A DNA stretch of 64,000 nt from Pseudomonas putida (GTDB lineage Bacteria > Pseudomonadota > Gammaproteobacteria > Pseudomonadales > Pseudomonadaceae), in NCBI RefSeq assembly GCF_001636055.1, contig NZ_CP011789.1, positions 2,790,001 to 2,854,000 on the forward strand. The letters run 5' to 3'. A program made the translations under genes and the position numbers. Below the pieces are notes generated by a model that worked only from the letters and a program-made list of their open reading frames with translations, made no database searches and was not told the origin of the DNA. Position 1 is the stretch's first letter; each line of letters starts with the position of its first letter. Shown in pieces: positions 1 through 7,524 of this stretch.

Positions 1-1023
1 CTCCAGCGCCTGCCTGGCCTGTGCAGGGTCGTATGGATAGAGTTTCAGGCCGATGTCCGAGTACGGCATGTTGCTGGCGAACAGGGTGTCAGCCCGCGGT
101 TCCAGGCCGTAGAGGATCTTGTCGATGATCGCCTGCTTGTCCACCGCCTCGTTGATCGCCTGGCGCACCGCCAGGTCGCGCGTGGCGCCACGGCCGGTGT
201 TCATGGCCAGCGTGCGGGTAGCCAACGGCGCCGACAGGGCAGTGGCGTAGCCTTGGTCGCGCAGGCGCACGAAGGTGGCGGCGCTGATCTCGCCGGCGGC
301 ACCCTGGATCAGCTCGATTTCACCGGCCTGCAAGGCCAGGGCACGGCTGTTGGGGTCGGGAATGACCTTCACCATGACTTCGCCGTAGGCCGGTTGCGGC
401 CCCCAGTAGAAAGGGTTGCGCACGAAGCGGTCGAACTCGCCCAGGCGCGACTCGACCCGCATCCAGGGCCCGGTCCCGACTGGCTGGCCGGGCTTGGCTG
501 CAGGGGCGCCGAAGCGCATCGGGCGGACCTGGGCCAGCTCCATCAGCGTCGGGTAGTAAGGGTGCTTGAGCACCAGGCGCAAGGTCAGGTGATCGGGGGC
601 CTCGACATGGTCGAGGGTGCTGACCAGCTCCATCCAGCAATGGCGTTGGCTGTTGGCCAGGACCGCATCCAGGTTGGCCTTGGCGACCGCGGCATCGAAC
701 GGCGTACCGTCGCTGAAACGCACGCCGTCGCGCAAGGTGAAGGTGTAGGTCTTGCCGTCCTCGGACACTTTCCAGCCCGTCGCCAGCCACGGCTCGACGG
801 TGCCGGCGTGGGTGTAGCGGACCAGCGGTTCGTAGACCATGGCCTGGGCGTACATCTGATTCGGCGCATATCCGCGCGGGTCAATGGGGCCGGCGTTGAC
901 CGGCCAGGAGTACACCAGTGTCTGACCCGGCGCCGTGGGGGCGGCGGCCTGCGCGAAGGCGCTCATCGCGAGAAGAACAATGCCCCACAGGGCAGGCTTT
1001 CGTTTGCCAGGCTGCTGCTTCAC
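1..1023 (-). CDS. nikA: Nickel ABC transporter periplasmic binding protein NikA (partial, runs off the left edge)
   Basis: Periplasmic solute-binding protein (SBP_bac_5 family) that would capture nickel for a NikBCDE importer. The visible 341 residues begin at a GTG (1023-1021) preceded by a GGGGGA ribosome site, then a basic and hydrophobic signal peptide ending near AFAQAAA. The mature protein follows E. coli NikA closely by memory: SWPVNAGPIDP, APNQMYAQAMVYEPLVRY, SEDGKTYTFTLRDGVRFSDG, GTGPW, VRNPFYWG, VIPDPNSRALA. The family is about 520 residues, so roughly the last third lies outside the window. It diverges from nikR across a NikR-type operator, which supports nickel over oligopeptide as ligand. 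A downstream nikBCDE is expected but cannot be seen. Confidence 0.9.
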   Translation of the reverse strand, partial: MKQQPGKRKPALWGIVLLAMSAFAQAAAPTAPGQTLVYSWPVNAGPIDPRGYAPNQMYAQAMVYEPLVRYTHAGTVEPWLATGWKVSEDGKTYTFTLRDGVRFSDGTPFDAAVAKANLDAVLANSQRHCWMELVSTLDHVEAPDHLTLRLVLKHPYYPTLMELAQVRPMRFGAPAAKPGQPVGTGPWMRVESRLGEFDRFVRNPFYWGPQPAYGEVMVKVIPDPNSRALALQAGEIELIQGAAGEISAATFVRLRDQGYATALSAPLATRTLAMNTGRGATRDLAVRQAINEAVDKQAIIDKILYGLEPRADTLFASNMPYSDIGLKLYPYDPAQARQALE

Positions 1024-1069
1024 ACTGCGTCCCCCACTTCGATGGAGGCCGTAGGCTAAAGAGCGGTGG

Positions 1070-1097
1070 GTATGATGTCTATAAAAAATCATCTTAC
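1070..1097. promoter_or_regulatory. Probable NikR operator between nikA and nikR
   Basis: The sequence is GTATGA (1070-1075), 16 bases, then TCTTAC (1092-1097). The known NikR site is GTATGA-N16-TCATAC, so the spacing is exact and 11 of 12 half-site bases match. It lies 12 bp upstream of the nikR start and 47 bp upstream of the nikA start, and so could control both genes when nickel is bound. Confidence 0.8.
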
Positions 1098-1108
1098 TGG
1101 AAGTGAAA

Positions 1109-1528
1109 ATGCAACGGATCACCATCACTCTGGATGAAGAGCTGCTCGGTCTGATCGATCGACGGGTTGAAACGCAGGGCTATCAAGGGCGTTCGGAGGC
1201 CATCCGCGACCTGCTGCGCAACGGCCTGCGCGAAGCCGAAGCCTTGCCGGAAGATGACCCCTGCGTGGCGGTGGTCAGCTACCTGTATGACCACACCACG
1301 CGTGAGCTTCCCAAGCGCCTCAACCAGACGTTGCACGCGCACCACGACCTGACCCGCTCGACGCTGCACGTGCACCTGGATGCAGGACATTGCCTGGAGG
1401 TTTCGGTGCTTCAGGGCCCCAGTGGGCGTATCGGCGAGTTGTCGCGTCAATTGATGGTCGAGCGCGGGGTGGAGCATGGACAGGTGCAAGTGATACCGGC
1501 GCCACTGCCCCCTGCAACGACGCGATGA
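1109..1528 (+). CDS. nikR: Nickel-responsive transcriptional regulator NikR
   Basis: Ribbon-helix-helix repressor of nickel uptake, 139 residues, the usual NikR size. The N-terminal 45 residues (MQRITITLDEELLGLID...SRSEAIRDLLR-like) form the RHH DNA-binding fold. The C-terminal ACT-like domain carries the metal-site motif LHVHLDAGHCLEV, giving the His, His and Cys ligands equivalent to H87, H89 and C95 of E. coli NikR, with the preceding His in the HAHHD segment. I chose ATG 1109 because a GGAAG sequence at about 1099-1103 is well placed for it; a GTG at 1103 is in frame but sits inside that site. Divergent from nikA, with a NikR operator between them, so autoregulation is likely. Confidence 0.93.
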   Translation: MQRITITLDEELLGLIDRRVETQGYQGRSEAIRDLLRNGLREAEALPEDDPCVAVVSYLYDHTTRELPKRLNQTLHAHHDLTRSTLHVHLDAGHCLEVSVLQGPSGRIGELSRQLMVERGVEHGQVQVIPAPLPPATTR

Positions 1529-1624
1529 ATGCGCCGAGCTGACTCATCCTTTCTGCGCTCGACACCGGCGGTTCAATCCCGGACCATCAAGGCCCCGGCA
1601 TAACGGTACTCAGGAACGACCGCC

Positions 1625-2176
1625 ATGGATTGCCTCGCGACGCTGTATACAGAACGCCTTGTGCTCACCCCCCTTCAACTGGAAGACGCGCCAGCGATCC
1701 AGCAGTTGTTTCCCCAGTGGGAGGTGGTCCGTTATCTCGATCGCCGTGTGCCCTGGCCCTATCCGCAAGACGGCGCGTTGGTCTACGTGCGTGACATGGC
1801 GTTACCGGCCATGGCGGCGGGCCGTGAATGGCACTGGATGATCCGCCTGCGCGGCGCAGAGCAACCCATCATCGGCAGCATCAGCCTGTACGACCAACCC
1901 GGGAACAACCGGGGTTTCTGGCTTGCACCGCAGTGGTGGGGGCAGGGCTACATGCGCGAAGCCTGCCGGGTGGTCAACGCCTATTGGTTCGAGACATTGT
2001 CTCGCCCCGTCATGCAGGTGCCCAAGGCCGTTGCCAATCACGCCTCTCGAAAAGTGTCGGAGCATGAAGGCATGCGCCTGGTGGACAGGCGCGACGGGCA
2101 TTTCGTCTCCGGGCCGCTTGAGGTCGAGATATGGGAGATGACCCGCCGTGATTGGCTTGCCCGCTCCTTGGGTTGA
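1625..2176 (+). CDS. GNAT family N-acetyltransferase (RimJ/RimL type)
   Basis: A 183-residue protein of the Acetyltransf_3 kind, typically transferring acetyl from acetyl-CoA to an amino group. The start LYTERLVLTPLQLEDAPAIQQLF is the usual first strand and helix of these enzymes. IIGSISLYD and FWLAPQWWGQGYMREA fit the central strand and the acetyl-CoA-binding loop (Q-x-x-G-x-G/A pattern, here QWWGQGYM), and VANHASRKVSEHEGMRLV is the conserved C-terminal 'N-x-x-S-x-x-x-x-x-x-G' segment. ATG 1625 has an AGGA sequence 10 bp upstream. The substrate cannot be inferred. It starts 96 bp after nikR and is followed 64 bp later by a kinase-like gene on the same strand, possibly one transcript. Confidence 0.85.
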   Translation: MDCLATLYTERLVLTPLQLEDAPAIQQLFPQWEVVRYLDRRVPWPYPQDGALVYVRDMALPAMAAGREWHWMIRLRGAEQPIIGSISLYDQPGNNRGFWLAPQWWGQGYMREACRVVNAYWFETLSRPVMQVPKAVANHASRKVSEHEGMRLVDRRDGHFVSGPLEVEIWEMTRRDWLARSLG

Positions 2177-2240
2177 CGCTGCCGGACTTTTCCGTAGAAT
2201 CGCGCGCCCCATTCAACAGGCATGGCGAAAAGGAGCTTCG

Positions 2241-2792
2241 ATGCAACGGATCATGATTGTCGGCCAACCCGGCTCCGGGAAGAGCACCTTGGCGCGCAAA
2301 CTTGGCGAATGCACGGGGCTGCCGGTCGTGCACATCGACACCATTCACTGGCAGCCAGGCTGGGTCGAGCGAAGCCGAGACGAGAAGACACGGTTGTGCC
2401 ATGAGGTCGAGGCGCGTGATCGCTGGATATTCGAAGGTGGCCATTCAACCACCTGGAGCAATCGACTGGCTCGTGCGGATCTTCTGATCTGGATCGATCG
2501 TTCGGCGTCGCTGCGATTCTGGCGGGTGCTGAGCAGAGCGCTGCGTTATCACGGGCAGTCCCGGCCGGACCTGCCGCACGACTGCCCGGAGCGGCTGGCC
2601 AACTTGCCGGCGTTCTTCACGTTCATGTGGCACACCAGACGCTCGGCGCGAATGAAGATGGAGCAACTTGCGGCGAGCGCACCCGTGGGCTGCCGGGTGG
2701 TGTGCTTGCGCTCCAACCGGGATACCAAGGCTTTTCTCGCAAGCATGGAGCCGCGAAGGGGGCGGGTTGAGCGGTGTAGTCAGCAGCGCTGA
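2241..2792 (+). CDS. Small P-loop NTPase, adenylate-kinase-like (FlaR / DNA topology modulation annotation family)
   Basis: A 183-residue P-loop protein. It opens MQRIMIVGQPGSGKSTLARKL, with the Walker A loop GQPGSGKST at residues 8-16. LPVVHIDTIHWQPGW at about 29-43 is characteristic of the small kinase-like proteins often annotated as topology modulation or 'AAA family ATPase', and WIFEGGHSTTW and DLLIWIDRSASLRFWRVL follow as in adenylate-kinase-like folds. I chose ATG 2241 because AAGGAG sits 7-12 bp upstream; an earlier in-frame start would add 31 unconserved residues overlapping the acetyltransferase. The physiological substrate is unknown for this family, and the topology role is an old label with little support. 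Confidence 0.8.
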   Translation: MQRIMIVGQPGSGKSTLARKLGECTGLPVVHIDTIHWQPGWVERSRDEKTRLCHEVEARDRWIFEGGHSTTWSNRLARADLLIWIDRSASLRFWRVLSRALRYHGQSRPDLPHDCPERLANLPAFFTFMWHTRRSARMKMEQLAASAPVGCRVVCLRSNRDTKAFLASMEPRRGRVERCSQQR

Positions 2793-2891
2793 GCAGATCG
2801 GCTCGATAGCCTGTAACAGTCGGCGGCGGACGCCTCATGAACAGCTTTCTGCATCCACCCCATCGACCCACACCCCTTCGCTCAGGCGTCC

Positions 2892-3626
2892 TCAATAAGG
2901 ACTGGCAGTCGGCCGCACCACGAGCTCACTGACATCGACATCATCCGGCTGCTCGATGGCATAGACCAGCGCCCGTGCAATCGCATCGGCCTCCAGCGCC
3001 ACGCGCCGGAACGTCCTCATGGCCTCGCGGGCAGTGTCGTCGGTGATAGTGTCGGCCAGCTCCGATTCCACCACTCCAGGGCACACCACCGTCACCCTGA
3101 TCTTGTCGGTTTCCTGGCGAAGGCCATCAGAGATCGCCCGTACGGCATACTTGGTCGCGCAATACACAGCGGCGGTGGGAGAGACCGAGAGCCCGCCGAT
3201 CGACGAGATGTTGATGACCTGACCATGCCCCTGCGCTTCCATGCCCGGGAGCACCGCGGCGATGCCGTGCAGTACGCCGCGCACGTTGACGTCCAGCATC
3301 CGGTTCCATTCCTCGACCTTCAGCGAGCTCAGTGGCGACAGCGGCATTACCCCGGCATTGTTGATGATCACATCGACCTTGCCATGCTGCGCCTTGGCGA
3401 ATTCGACGAAGGCGTGCATGGAGTCGAGGTCGGTCACGTCCAGTGCGTGGGCACTTGCCGAGCCGCCTTCGGCGCGGATTTCACTCACCAGCTGTTGCAG
3501 GCGATCCATACGGCGGGCGCCGAGTACCACGTGAGCGCCCTTGGCAGCGATCAGCCTGGCGGCGGCTTCACCGATGCCGCTGCTGGCGCCGGTGATCAGC
3601 ACGACTTTGTCGTTGATGTTGGACAT
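2892..3626 (-). CDS. SDR family NAD(P)-dependent oxidoreductase
   Basis: Classical short-chain dehydrogenase/reductase of 244 residues, cytosolic. The nucleotide-binding motif TGASSGIG is at about residues 13-20, ARRMDRL after the second strand suggests NADP(H) preference, NNAG is at about 89-92, and the catalytic set is present: Ser in NISSIGG and the YCATK tetrad motif (Y-x-x-x-K). The start at 3626 is preceded by AGGAG. It resembles the clavulanate-dehydrogenase-like or serine-3-dehydrogenase-like oxidoreductases common in pseudomonads; the substrate is unknown. The gene is divergent from an AraC regulator (335 bp apart), the arrangement usual for a target controlled by its neighbour. Confidence 0.88.
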   Translation of the reverse strand: MSNINDKVVLITGASSGIGEAAARLIAAKGAHVVLGARRMDRLQQLVSEIRAEGGSASAHALDVTDLDSMHAFVEFAKAQHGKVDVIINNAGVMPLSPLSSLKVEEWNRMLDVNVRGVLHGIAAVLPGMEAQGHGQVINISSIGGLSVSPTAAVYCATKYAVRAISDGLRQETDKIRVTVVCPGVVESELADTITDDTAREAMRTFRRVALEADAIARALVYAIEQPDDVDVSELVVRPTASPY

Positions 3627-3961
3627 GTGCGTATCTCCTGTACATGAAGGTTCAGGCGTCTGCAGGGAGAGCAGACGTTCCTGCTGGGTACGGAGAAAAG
3701 ACTAAGGTTGTGAGGCGGTTCGGTGCGTGCCGAAACCTGCGCGACCTTTGCCTATTCGTGTCGGTGATCCGCACAGCCCCGCTGCTGCGCGCCGGAACGG
3801 AAGGATCAGGCAACTCGACGGCAGTTTCGACCTAACGCAGGTGTTTTTCGCGGGGGACAATGGGTGCCTGGCCCTGGCGACGCCGCCAGGTAGCCCCCAT
3901 GGTCTGCCGTCACACCAAGACCGTGATACAACGCCGAATTCCAACATGCGAGAACCCTTGA
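3627..3961. promoter_or_regulatory. Divergent intergenic region between the SDR gene and the AraC regulator gene
   Basis: A 335-bp non-coding stretch that must hold promoters for both divergent genes. I see the ribosome site of the SDR gene (AGGAG just after 3632) but no convincing palindrome or conserved -35/-10 pair. Short open frames here lack coding character. An AraC-protein binding site is expected but not identified. Confidence 0.5.
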
Positions 3962-4879
3962 ATGGCGCATAACGATGCTTTTCTCCTGCAAACCACTGCC
4001 TTGTACCGTGGTGAACTCGTCCGCTTGCTGACCGAGCGCTTTACCGCTCCGGGCGTTTACGAAACCGCCATCGCGCCGCTGCACGTGATTCGAATGGATG
4101 CGCCGTCAGACATCATCCATACCGTGCACAAACCGGCGCTGTGCCTGATCGTGCAGGGGCAGAAAGAGGTGGGCCTGGGCGAGGACCGTTATCTGTACGA
4201 CCCCCTCAACTACCTGGTGGTATCGGTGACGCTACCGGTGTCTGGTCGGGTGCTGACGGCCAGCGCGCAGGCGCCTTACCTGTGCATTCGCCTGGACTTC
4301 GAGCCGACCGAGCTTGCCCAGGTGATCGCCGATGCGCCGCCCGCGGGCGTACCGGATGAGCCCGAGCGCGGGTTATTTCTCGAGCAGATCGATGTGTCGC
4401 TGCTGGAAACCATGTTGCGCCTGGTGCGGTTGCTGGAGTCGCCACGGGATATCGGCATGCTCGCGCCATTGGCGCTGCGCGAACTGCACTACCGCCTGCT
4501 GCGAGGCGTGCATGGGCGTCGGCTGTACGAGCTGGCCATGGGCGACTCGCAGACCCGGCGCGTGAGCAAGGCCATCGATTGGTTGAACAACCACTACACC
4601 CAGCCGCTGCGCATCGAAGAGCTGGCGCGGATCGCGAACCTGGGGAGCTCGACCTTGCACCACCGTTTCAAGTCCGTCACCGCCATGAGCCCGTTGCAGT
4701 ACCAGAAGCAATTGCGCCTGCAGGAGGCTCGGCGGCTGATGTTGGGGGAGGGGCTGGATGTGTCGAGCGCGTGTTACCGGGTCGGCTATGAAAGCCCGTC
4801 GCAGTTCAGTCGCGAGTACAGCCGCCAGTTTGGGTGTGCGCCGTCTCGGGACATAAACCTGGCCCGGCGGCCCTCATGA
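3962..4879 (+). CDS. AraC family transcriptional regulator (AraC_N domain, YqhC-like)
   Basis: A 305-residue regulator. Residues about 30-185 match the AraC_N (type I arabinose-binding-like) domain, with the typical segment HTVHKPALCLIVQGQKEVGLGE. Residues about 200-300 form the two-helix-turn-helix HTH_18 domain, with INWL-type spacing, ANLGSSTLHHRFKSVTAMSPLQYQKQLRLQEARRL and the second HTH VGYESPSQFSREYSRQFG. Regulators with this N-terminal domain, such as E. coli YqhC, often activate nearby oxidoreductase genes in response to aldehydes, and here an SDR gene is divergent. The start has no strong ribosome site, so the exact N-terminus is moderately certain. The gene converges on fpvF with a hairpin between. 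Confidence 0.88.
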   Translation: MAHNDAFLLQTTALYRGELVRLLTERFTAPGVYETAIAPLHVIRMDAPSDIIHTVHKPALCLIVQGQKEVGLGEDRYLYDPLNYLVVSVTLPVSGRVLTASAQAPYLCIRLDFEPTELAQVIADAPPAGVPDEPERGLFLEQIDVSLLETMLRLVRLLESPRDIGMLAPLALRELHYRLLRGVHGRRLYELAMGDSQTRRVSKAIDWLNNHYTQPLRIEELARIANLGSSTLHHRFKSVTAMSPLQYQKQLRLQEARRLMLGEGLDVSSACYRVGYESPSQFSREYSRQFGCAPSRDINLARRPS

Positions 4880-4892
4880 AGATGCCACTGCG

Positions 4893-4921
4893 GGCCGAGC
4901 AGCGGGTGCCAGTGCTCGGCC
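4893..4921. terminator. Hairpin between the convergent AraC gene and fpvF
   Basis: A perfect 9-bp inverted repeat, GGCCGAGCA (4893-4901) and TGCTCGGCC (4913-4921), with an 11-nt loop lies between two converging genes. The T-tract on the plus side is poor (TTGGCTTGT), so efficiency is uncertain. Confidence 0.55.
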
Positions 4922-4979
4922 TTGGCTTGTACGAAGCGATCGCCGGTCCATGCTCTGATCTGTCAAAGCAGGCGTTGCG

Positions 4980-5882
4980 TCACCCTTTGACCAATACGGC
5001 CACCACCGCGTCGACAGTGTTCCTGAGCTCCGCCACCGTATCCTCCGGATCGCTGTCGACCACCACCCACCTGGCGCCTGCAGCCTCGATCACCTTGAGC
5101 ACCTCTGGTTCAGGCTGACGATGGTGCAACACCAACGCCACATCCTGCGTCTTGAGGGTCTCTCCCAGCGCCTTCAGCGCCGCTTCGTCCCACTTGCCAT
5201 CTGCCGGCAGTGCCTGCGACACCACATCCAGGTTCAACCCGCTGGCCAGGTAACCCAATCGCTCCGACAGGCTCAACACGCTGAGGTTATCCGCCTCGGC
5301 CAGGCGGGTCTGGCTGCTGGACGTCAGCTCGAGCATCTGTCGCTTGAGCCCGGCCAGGTTGGCCTGGATCTTGTCCTTGTCGGCGGGGGACAGGCGCTCC
5401 AGGTCGTTGGCCACCACATCCGCCATGCGTCCGAGGTTGATCGGGTTCAACCAGGGATAGCTGGCGAAGGCATTGTCGCCATCCACCGCGATGCCGGGCA
5501 GGGCGCCATCGACCGGGCGTGCGGCATCGATCTCGACGATACGGATGTTGCTGCGCCGCGCCATGGGATAGAGCGGGTCGTCATGCCAGATCGAGCGCAC
5601 GCCGATCACCGCCGTGGCCTGCCGTGCATCCTTCTGCAGGCTCGCGCCACCACGTCCCTCGAAGTACGACGGCTGGCGGCTGGCTGGAAGGTTGGCCGGT
5701 GCCGCGCGCTTGAGCTGCACCGAGGTGCCGTCGAGCAACGCGACAGCGAGGCTGTGGGTCACCGGCAGGGTGGTCAGCACTTGCGTGGCTGCGGCGCTGC
5801 TGGCGGGCTGTGCGGCCAGCGTCAGGGTGGGCGCGCCGGCCAGGACCAGGGCCAGGGTGAGGCGTTTGAGCGTGAGGTTCAT
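4980..5882 (-). CDS. fpvF: Ferri-pyoverdine ABC system, second periplasmic binding protein FpvF
   Basis: Predicted periplasmic binding protein of 300 residues with a signal peptide (MNLTLKRLTLALVLAGAPTL then LAAQP). It belongs to the ZnuA/TroA-like cluster A-I fold, with the long backbone helix around MADVVANDLERLSPADKDK and the C-terminal VVVDSDPEDTVAELRNTVDAV, but lacks the His-rich loop of true zinc binders. In P. aeruginosa FpvF is the second binding protein of the FpvCDEF importer and contacts ferri-pyoverdine in the periplasm. Its ATG overlaps the permease stop by 4 bp (ATGA), and it is the last gene of the eight-gene operon. The name rests on operon order plus fold; alone it would only be called a metal ABC binding protein. 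Confidence 0.82.
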   Translation of the reverse strand: MNLTLKRLTLALVLAGAPTLTLAAQPASSAAATQVLTTLPVTHSLAVALLDGTSVQLKRAAPANLPASRQPSYFEGRGGASLQKDARQATAVIGVRSIWHDDPLYPMARRSNIRIVEIDAARPVDGALPGIAVDGDNAFASYPWLNPINLGRMADVVANDLERLSPADKDKIQANLAGLKRQMLELTSSSQTRLAEADNLSVLSLSERLGYLASGLNLDVVSQALPADGKWDEAALKALGETLKTQDVALVLHHRQPEPEVLKVIEAAGARWVVVDSDPEDTVAELRNTVDAVVAVLVKG

Positions 5883-6778
5883 GCCGGGTTTCCTTGCAGG
5901 CGGGGGACGAGGGCGCGGGCGAGGGCCGCGAGGGCGAAGCACACACCGGCCACCAGGATGATTGCAGCGCCGGAGGGCACGGGCAGGTCGAAGACGATCG
6001 GCAGCAGGATGCCGAGCAAGGTGCTGAGGGTGGCGATCAGCACCGAGGCGAAGAAGAAACCCTTGAGCGACTGGCTGACCAGGCGCGCGGCGGCGGCGGG
6101 GATCACCAGCAGCGCACCGACCAGGATGGCGCCGATCACCTTCACCGAGGCCACGGTCACCAGGGTCACCAGCACCACGAACAGATAGTCGAGGGTCTTC
6201 ACCGCCACGCCGCGGACGGCCGCCAGCTGTGGGTTGAAGCTGGCGAGAATGATGCGGTTGTAAAGCGGCAGGGCCAGGGCCAGCACCAGTACGGCGACGA
6301 TACCGAGCACCAGCAGGTCGTGAGGGCTGACGGTGAGCACCGAGCCGAACAGCACGTTTTCGAGGATGTGCACGTTGATCTTGCCGGCCAGCATCAGCAG
6401 CAGGCTGGCACCCAGGGCCAGCGAGACGGAGAGGAACACGCCGATCAGGGTGTCTGGTGAAAGGCCCGTGCGGTTGCGCAGGAAGTTCAGCAGGATGCCG
6501 AACAGCAGGCAGTAGCCGAACAGGCTGCCGTAGGGCCCGGTATAGGGCTCGCCGAGCAGGATGCCGATGGCCACGCCCGTGAGGGCGGCGTGGCCGACGG
6601 CCTCGGAGAAGAAGGCAAAGCGCTTGACCACGACCAGGGTGCCGAGCCCGCCCAGCACCGGGCCGATCATCAGGCCGGCGATCAGGGCGTTGATGACGAA
6701 CCCATAGGCCAGGGCCTCGGGCAGGTAGCCAGCGGTGGCCCATTGCTGGACCAGTTGGCGGAAGGCTTCATAACTCAT
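5879..6778 (-). CDS. fpvE: ABC transporter permease FpvE (iron from ferri-pyoverdine)
   Basis: Inner-membrane permease of the ABC-3 (ZnuB/TroC) family, 299 residues with about eight hydrophobic helices. Visible family marks are GLMIGPVLGGLGTLVVVKRFAF near the start, EAVGHAALTGVAIG, and KVIGAILVGALLVIPAAAARL. It forms the channel for the FpvD ATPase. Its start overlaps the fpvD stop (TGATG) and its stop overlaps the fpvF start, so translation is probably coupled. In P. aeruginosa the FpvCDEF system takes part in moving iron freed from pyoverdine across the inner membrane. A zinc or manganese role would be the default from the family alone; context favours iron. Confidence 0.85.
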   Translation of the reverse strand: MSYEAFRQLVQQWATAGYLPEALAYGFVINALIAGLMIGPVLGGLGTLVVVKRFAFFSEAVGHAALTGVAIGILLGEPYTGPYGSLFGYCLLFGILLNFLRNRTGLSPDTLIGVFLSVSLALGASLLLMLAGKINVHILENVLFGSVLTVSPHDLLVLGIVAVLVLALALPLYNRIILASFNPQLAAVRGVAVKTLDYLFVVLVTLVTVASVKVIGAILVGALLVIPAAAARLVSQSLKGFFFASVLIATLSTLLGILLPIVFDLPVPSGAAIILVAGVCFALAALARALVPRLQGNPA

Positions 6779-7524
6779 CAGGCAAGGCTCTCGCTGCGCG
6801 GGTGGACGGAGAACAGCCCGAGCAGGCGCTCCGGGGTCAGGGCCTGTGCGGGCGGGGCGTCGAACAGCAGCTTGCGGCTCAGCCCGGTGACGCGGTCGGC
6901 CAGACGCAGTACCGCTTCAAGGTCGTGCTCGATCCACAGCACCGTGGTGCCGGCCTGGCGCCAGCCGTGCAGCAGTTGCTCGAACACCTGGATACCGGCT
7001 TCATCCAGCGCCGACATGGGTTCGTCCAGCACCAGCAGCTGCGGCTCCGGGATCAGCCCCTGGGCCAGCAGCACACGCTGGCGCTCGCCGCCGGACAGCG
7101 CGCCCATGCGCCGCTTGCGCTTGTCGAGCATGCCGACCTTGGCCAGGGCGGCGTCGATGTCGGGTCGCACGCGGCGCGACAGCCCGAGGAACGCCGGGCG
7201 CTGCTGGCACATGGCGGCCATGAAGTCGTCGACGGTCATCGGCAGGCCACGGTCGAACTCCAGCGCCTGGGGCACATAGCCGATCACCTCGCGTTGGCTG
7301 GGCCAGTGCAGGGTCAACTGGCCCTGGTGCGGCATCTGCCCGAGCAGGGTCTTGATCAGCGAGCTCTTGCCGCCACCGTTGGGGCCGACGATGGCATGCA
7401 CGCTGCCGGCGGCAACGCTGAAGCTCACCTGCTCGAGGATGCGCGTGCGCCCAAGGGTGAGGTCGATGCCGGCGAAGTCGATGCGCGGGCCTTGGGCGCT
7501 GACCAGGTTGGCCGCGGCGGTCAT
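6778..7524 (-). CDS. fpvD: ABC transporter ATP-binding protein FpvD
   Basis: A 248-residue cytosolic ATPase for the FpvE permease. Walker A is GPNGGGKSS at about residues 48-56, the Q-loop region is VIGYVPQALEFDRGLP, the ABC signature LSGGERQR is at about 143-150, Walker B is LLVLDEPMSALD at about 164-175, and the switch His is in WIEHDLE. The sequence type is that of metal-chelate (ZnuC-like) importers. The ATG at 7524 overlaps the fpvC stop by 4 bp (ATGA). In the operon order it corresponds to P. aeruginosa PA2408. Confidence 0.87.
   Translation of the reverse strand: MTAAANLVSAQGPRIDFAGIDLTLGRTRILEQVSFSVAAGSVHAIVGPNGGGKSSLIKTLLGQMPHQGQLTLHWPSQREVIGYVPQALEFDRGLPMTVDDFMAAMCQQRPAFLGLSRRVRPDIDAALAKVGMLDKRKRRMGALSGGERQRVLLAQGLIPEPQLLVLDEPMSALDEAGIQVFEQLLHGWRQAGTTVLWIEHDLEAVLRLADRVTGLSRKLLFDAPPAQALTPERLLGLFSVHPRSESLA

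Noticed and set aside
253..1059. A 268-codon plus-strand frame over nikA
   Set aside because: The opposite strand matches NikA throughout with a signal peptide and ribosome site, so this is a shadow.
1565..1600. A tRNA 3' end or attachment site suggested by GGTTCAATCCCGGACCA
   Set aside because: The flanking bases do not form a five-pair T stem and no other tRNA arm is present. There are no integrase genes nearby.
2828..2891. Inverted repeat GGACGCCT / AGGCGTCC with a 48-base loop between the kinase-like and SDR genes
   Set aside because: The loop is too long and the stem too short for a confident terminator; it may be chance in GC-rich DNA.
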